From NCBI GenBank assembly GCA_018830745.1, contig JAHJRU010000023.1:1-6437 (forward strand): a DNA stretch of 6,437 nucleotides, read 5' to 3'. The DNA is from Chloroflexota bacterium. GTDB taxonomy: Bacteria; Chloroflexota; Dehalococcoidia; Dehalococcoidales; JAHJRU01. Shown here one piece after another: positions 5,523 through 6,437 of this stretch. The translations under genes were made by a program, and so were the position numbers. Position 1 is the stretch's first letter; each line of letters opens with the position of its first letter. Below the pieces are notes generated by a model, which was not told where the DNA came from, ran no database searches, and saw only the letters and a list, made by a program, of their open reading frames with translations.

Positions 5523-5789
5523 ATGAAAATTATTATATTATCCGGCACCTTAATTTTTGCCTTGTCCCTGCTGGCCCTAGTATCAGCGCTCCCGATACGG
5601 GCTCAGGCGGATAATCTCAGCGATAATATCGGCCTGGCAGACCTGCTGCCGGATATCGAAAGAATCTACCAGGAAGCTCTCAGCCTTCCATACCAGGAAG
5701 CCGGCAAACAGATTTACGATGAGGAGATTGCCGCGTTCTATAATCTGCTCCTGCAGAGAACTGGATTGGGTGCACCGCCGGCGCAGTAA
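5523..5789 (+). CDS. Small secreted protein of unknown function
   Basis: This 88-residue protein starts with a Sec-type signal peptide: one Lys at position 2, a hydrophobic core at about 3-23, and a probable signal-peptidase I site after AQA (27-29). The mature part would be about 59 residues, acidic at its start, without cysteine, and likely helical (LLPDIERIYQEAL and IYDEEIAAFYNLLLQRT), ending in a Pro-rich GAPPAQ tail. I do not recognise the family. No lipobox is present. ATG at 5523 lacks a ribosome site but follows the leader ORF stop by one base. It is transcribed divergently from the HD-GYP operon and followed after 199 nt by a response regulator. A role linked to that signalling system is suggested by position only. 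Confidence 0.7.
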   Translation: MKIIILSGTLIFALSLLALVSALPIRAQADNLSDNIGLADLLPDIERIYQEALSLPYQEAGKQIYDEEIAAFYNLLLQRTGLGAPPAQ

Positions 5790-5834
5790 AATAAAACTTT
5801 TGAGATGCATAAGACGGATATTTACCAATGCCAA

Positions 5835-5864
5835 CCAAGTACCTGGCAGACCAAAGTACTATGG
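5835..5864. promoter_or_regulatory. Two GTAC-centred dyads, candidate operator pair
   Basis: CCAAGTACCTGG (5835-5846) and CCAAAGTACTATGG (5851-5864) are near-palindromes (10 of 12 and 12 of 14 symmetric positions) with GTAC centres 17 bp apart. The second overlaps the -35 of the candidate promoter for the downstream regulator. Spacing and symmetry suggest binding of a dimeric regulator, for example a NarL-type protein acting on its own or the sister gene, but nothing identifies the binder. Confidence 0.35.
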
Positions 5865-5890
5865 ACAAATTTGAGTGCCCGGATTACACT
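5862..5890 (+). promoter_or_regulatory. Candidate promoter of the second response regulator
   Basis: TGGACA (5862-5867, 5 of 6 match to TTGACA) and TACACT (5885-5890, 4 of 6 match to TATAAT) are 17 bp apart. Transcription would start near 5897, leaving a leader of about 90 nt that begins with the hairpin at 5897-5927. The gene could also be reached by read-through from the secreted protein gene, since no terminator is seen between them. Confidence 0.45.
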
Positions 5891-5896
5891 ATCCAC

Positions 5897-5927
5897 CTAT
5901 GGCGGTTAGTGCTAACCGGTGCCATAG
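5897..5927 (+). other. Nested inverted repeat/hairpin in the leader of the second regulator
   Basis: The outer arms CTATGGC (5897-5903) and GCCATAG (5921-5927) are exact complements. Inside them GGTTA (5904-5908) pairs with TAACC (5913-5917) around GTGC, leaving a 3-nt bulge GGT (5918-5920). No T-run follows on the plus strand, so it is not an ordinary terminator. It could protect the mRNA 5' end, act as an operator, or regulate translation. Confidence 0.55.
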
Positions 5928-5988
5928 CACGTCTAACGCTTAAAATGAGAAGAGGAGCCTAGTTTTCAGCTAATGTTGAGTCGAAACC

Positions 5989-6437
5989 ATGGATAAAATC
6001 CGAGTTTTCGCAGTCAGCAATAACACTCTATTCCGGCAGGGCCTCATTCAGGCTATCAGCCAGAGCGACGATATAGAAATCGTCAGCGAGTCTGACCTCG
6101 GCGAAGAAACCCTGGAAATGGTTATTACCTTCTCCCCGGAAATAGTATTGCTGGACATTGGGCTGCCCACGTTAACCGGCTTGAATCTGGGGCGTCAGAT
6201 AACCCAGCGGTCACCGGCGATATCGGTAATCATCCTTGCTCCCTACAGCATCGATGACGGGCAACTCTTCCAGGCTATCAAGTCAGGAGCCGCTGGTTAT
6301 TTAACCATGAATGCCCGAGCTGAGGAGATAGCCTCAGCTATAAGGAGAATACACCAGGGTGAATTTATTATTAATGAACTGGTACTGTCCCGTCCACTGG
6401 TAGCGGAAAAGGTTTTAAGGCAATTCCAGGATTTTAC
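5989..6437 (+). CDS. NarL-type response regulator with degenerate receiver, 5' part
   Basis: The gene runs off the window; 149 codons are visible, covering the receiver (about 1-122) and the linker. An in-frame TGA at 5977-5979 rules out an earlier start, leaving ATG at 5989, which has only a poor ribosome site. The protein is a clear paralogue of the minus-strand regulator at 3681-4439, including the linker (GEFIIN, then SRP and EKVL). The phospho-acceptor D56 in VLLDIGLP is kept. However, the acidic pair is S10-N11, the switch Thr/Ser is A84, and the conserved Lys is M107. Loss of these three sites is expected to impair Mg-dependent phosphorylation, so it may work without phosphate or by dimerising with its relative. 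A LuxR-type HTH presumably follows beyond the window, but this is not seen. Confidence 0.88.
   Translation, partial: MDKIRVFAVSNNTLFRQGLIQAISQSDDIEIVSESDLGEETLEMVITFSPEIVLLDIGLPTLTGLNLGRQITQRSPAISVIILAPYSIDDGQLFQAIKSGAAGYLTMNARAEEIASAIRRIHQGEFIINELVLSRPLVAEKVLRQFQDF

Noticed and set aside
5583..5868. Minus-strand frames of 83 and 62 codons opposite the secreted protein gene and its downstream gap
   Set aside because: No family resemblance or ribosome site was seen, whereas the plus-strand frame has a clean signal peptide and a coupled start.
5945..5996. Tiny ORFs MRRGA (5945) and MLSRNHG (5973) ahead of the second regulator as leader peptides
   Set aside because: They are 5 and 7 codons long with poorly spaced ribosome sites, so not distinguishable from chance.
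1..6437. CRISPR array, insertion sequence, attachment site or phage genes
   Set aside because: No regularly spaced repeats, transposase or integrase motifs, or terminal inverted repeats were seen. The tRNA gene is not followed by a repeat of its 3' end within the window.

Overview
The window looks like ordinary chromosome from an anaerobic bacterium. A pyruvate:ferredoxin oxidoreductase gene runs straight into a three-gene NAD(P)H-dehydrogenase-like module, and many short iron-sulfur proteins are encoded in one operon. Base composition is balanced and coding density is high. The style of the PorB and NuoF-like proteins, with NarL-type regulators and an HD-GYP protein nearby, would fit Chloroflexota (Dehalococcoidia-like). 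That placement is an impression from memory, not a search, and is low confidence.

Bases 1-3389 (plus strand) form an electron-transfer operon. It contains the 3' part of porB (thiamine-diphosphate subunit of a 2-oxoacid:ferredoxin oxidoreductase), a NuoE/HndA-like [2Fe-2S] subunit overlapping it, a NuoF/HndC-like FMN/NAD(P)H subunit, and a NuoG/HndD N-terminal-like iron-sulfur subunit. The genes overlap or are 16-19 nt apart. The simplest reading is that electrons from pyruvate oxidation are exchanged with NAD(P)(H) through this module. Its composition is not that of the standard bifurcating HydABC/Hnd enzymes: the NuoF-like chain stops before the usual C-terminal ferredoxin domain, and the NuoG-like chain lacks the His-Cys cluster and ends in an added pair of CxxC motifs.

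Bases 3390-3680 hold a tRNA-Pro(UGG) gene with a near-consensus promoter placed so that transcription should start about at the mature 5' end. A strong hairpin follows that probably terminates the convergent minus-strand operon.

Bases 3681-6437 are a signalling region. On the minus strand an HD-GYP protein is followed by a NarL-type response regulator. Diverging from it on the plus strand are a 15-codon leader ORF, a small secreted protein of unknown function and, running off the window end, a second NarL-type receiver that is a paralogue of the first. The second receiver keeps the phospho-acceptor Asp but has lost the acidic pair, the switch Thr/Ser and the Lys. The HD-GYP protein has a modified signature (HHD...GYN for HHE...GYP).

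The 284-bp divergent intergenic region is unusually rich in candidate control sites: a 13-bp direct repeat, a LacI/CcpA-like palindrome, four in-phase 11-bp repeats in a PHO-box-like position, and the leader ORF. The 199-bp gap before the second regulator has two GTAC-centred dyads, a promoter and a nested hairpin. All regulatory calls come from reading the sequence only. No mobile element, CRISPR array or phage gene was seen.
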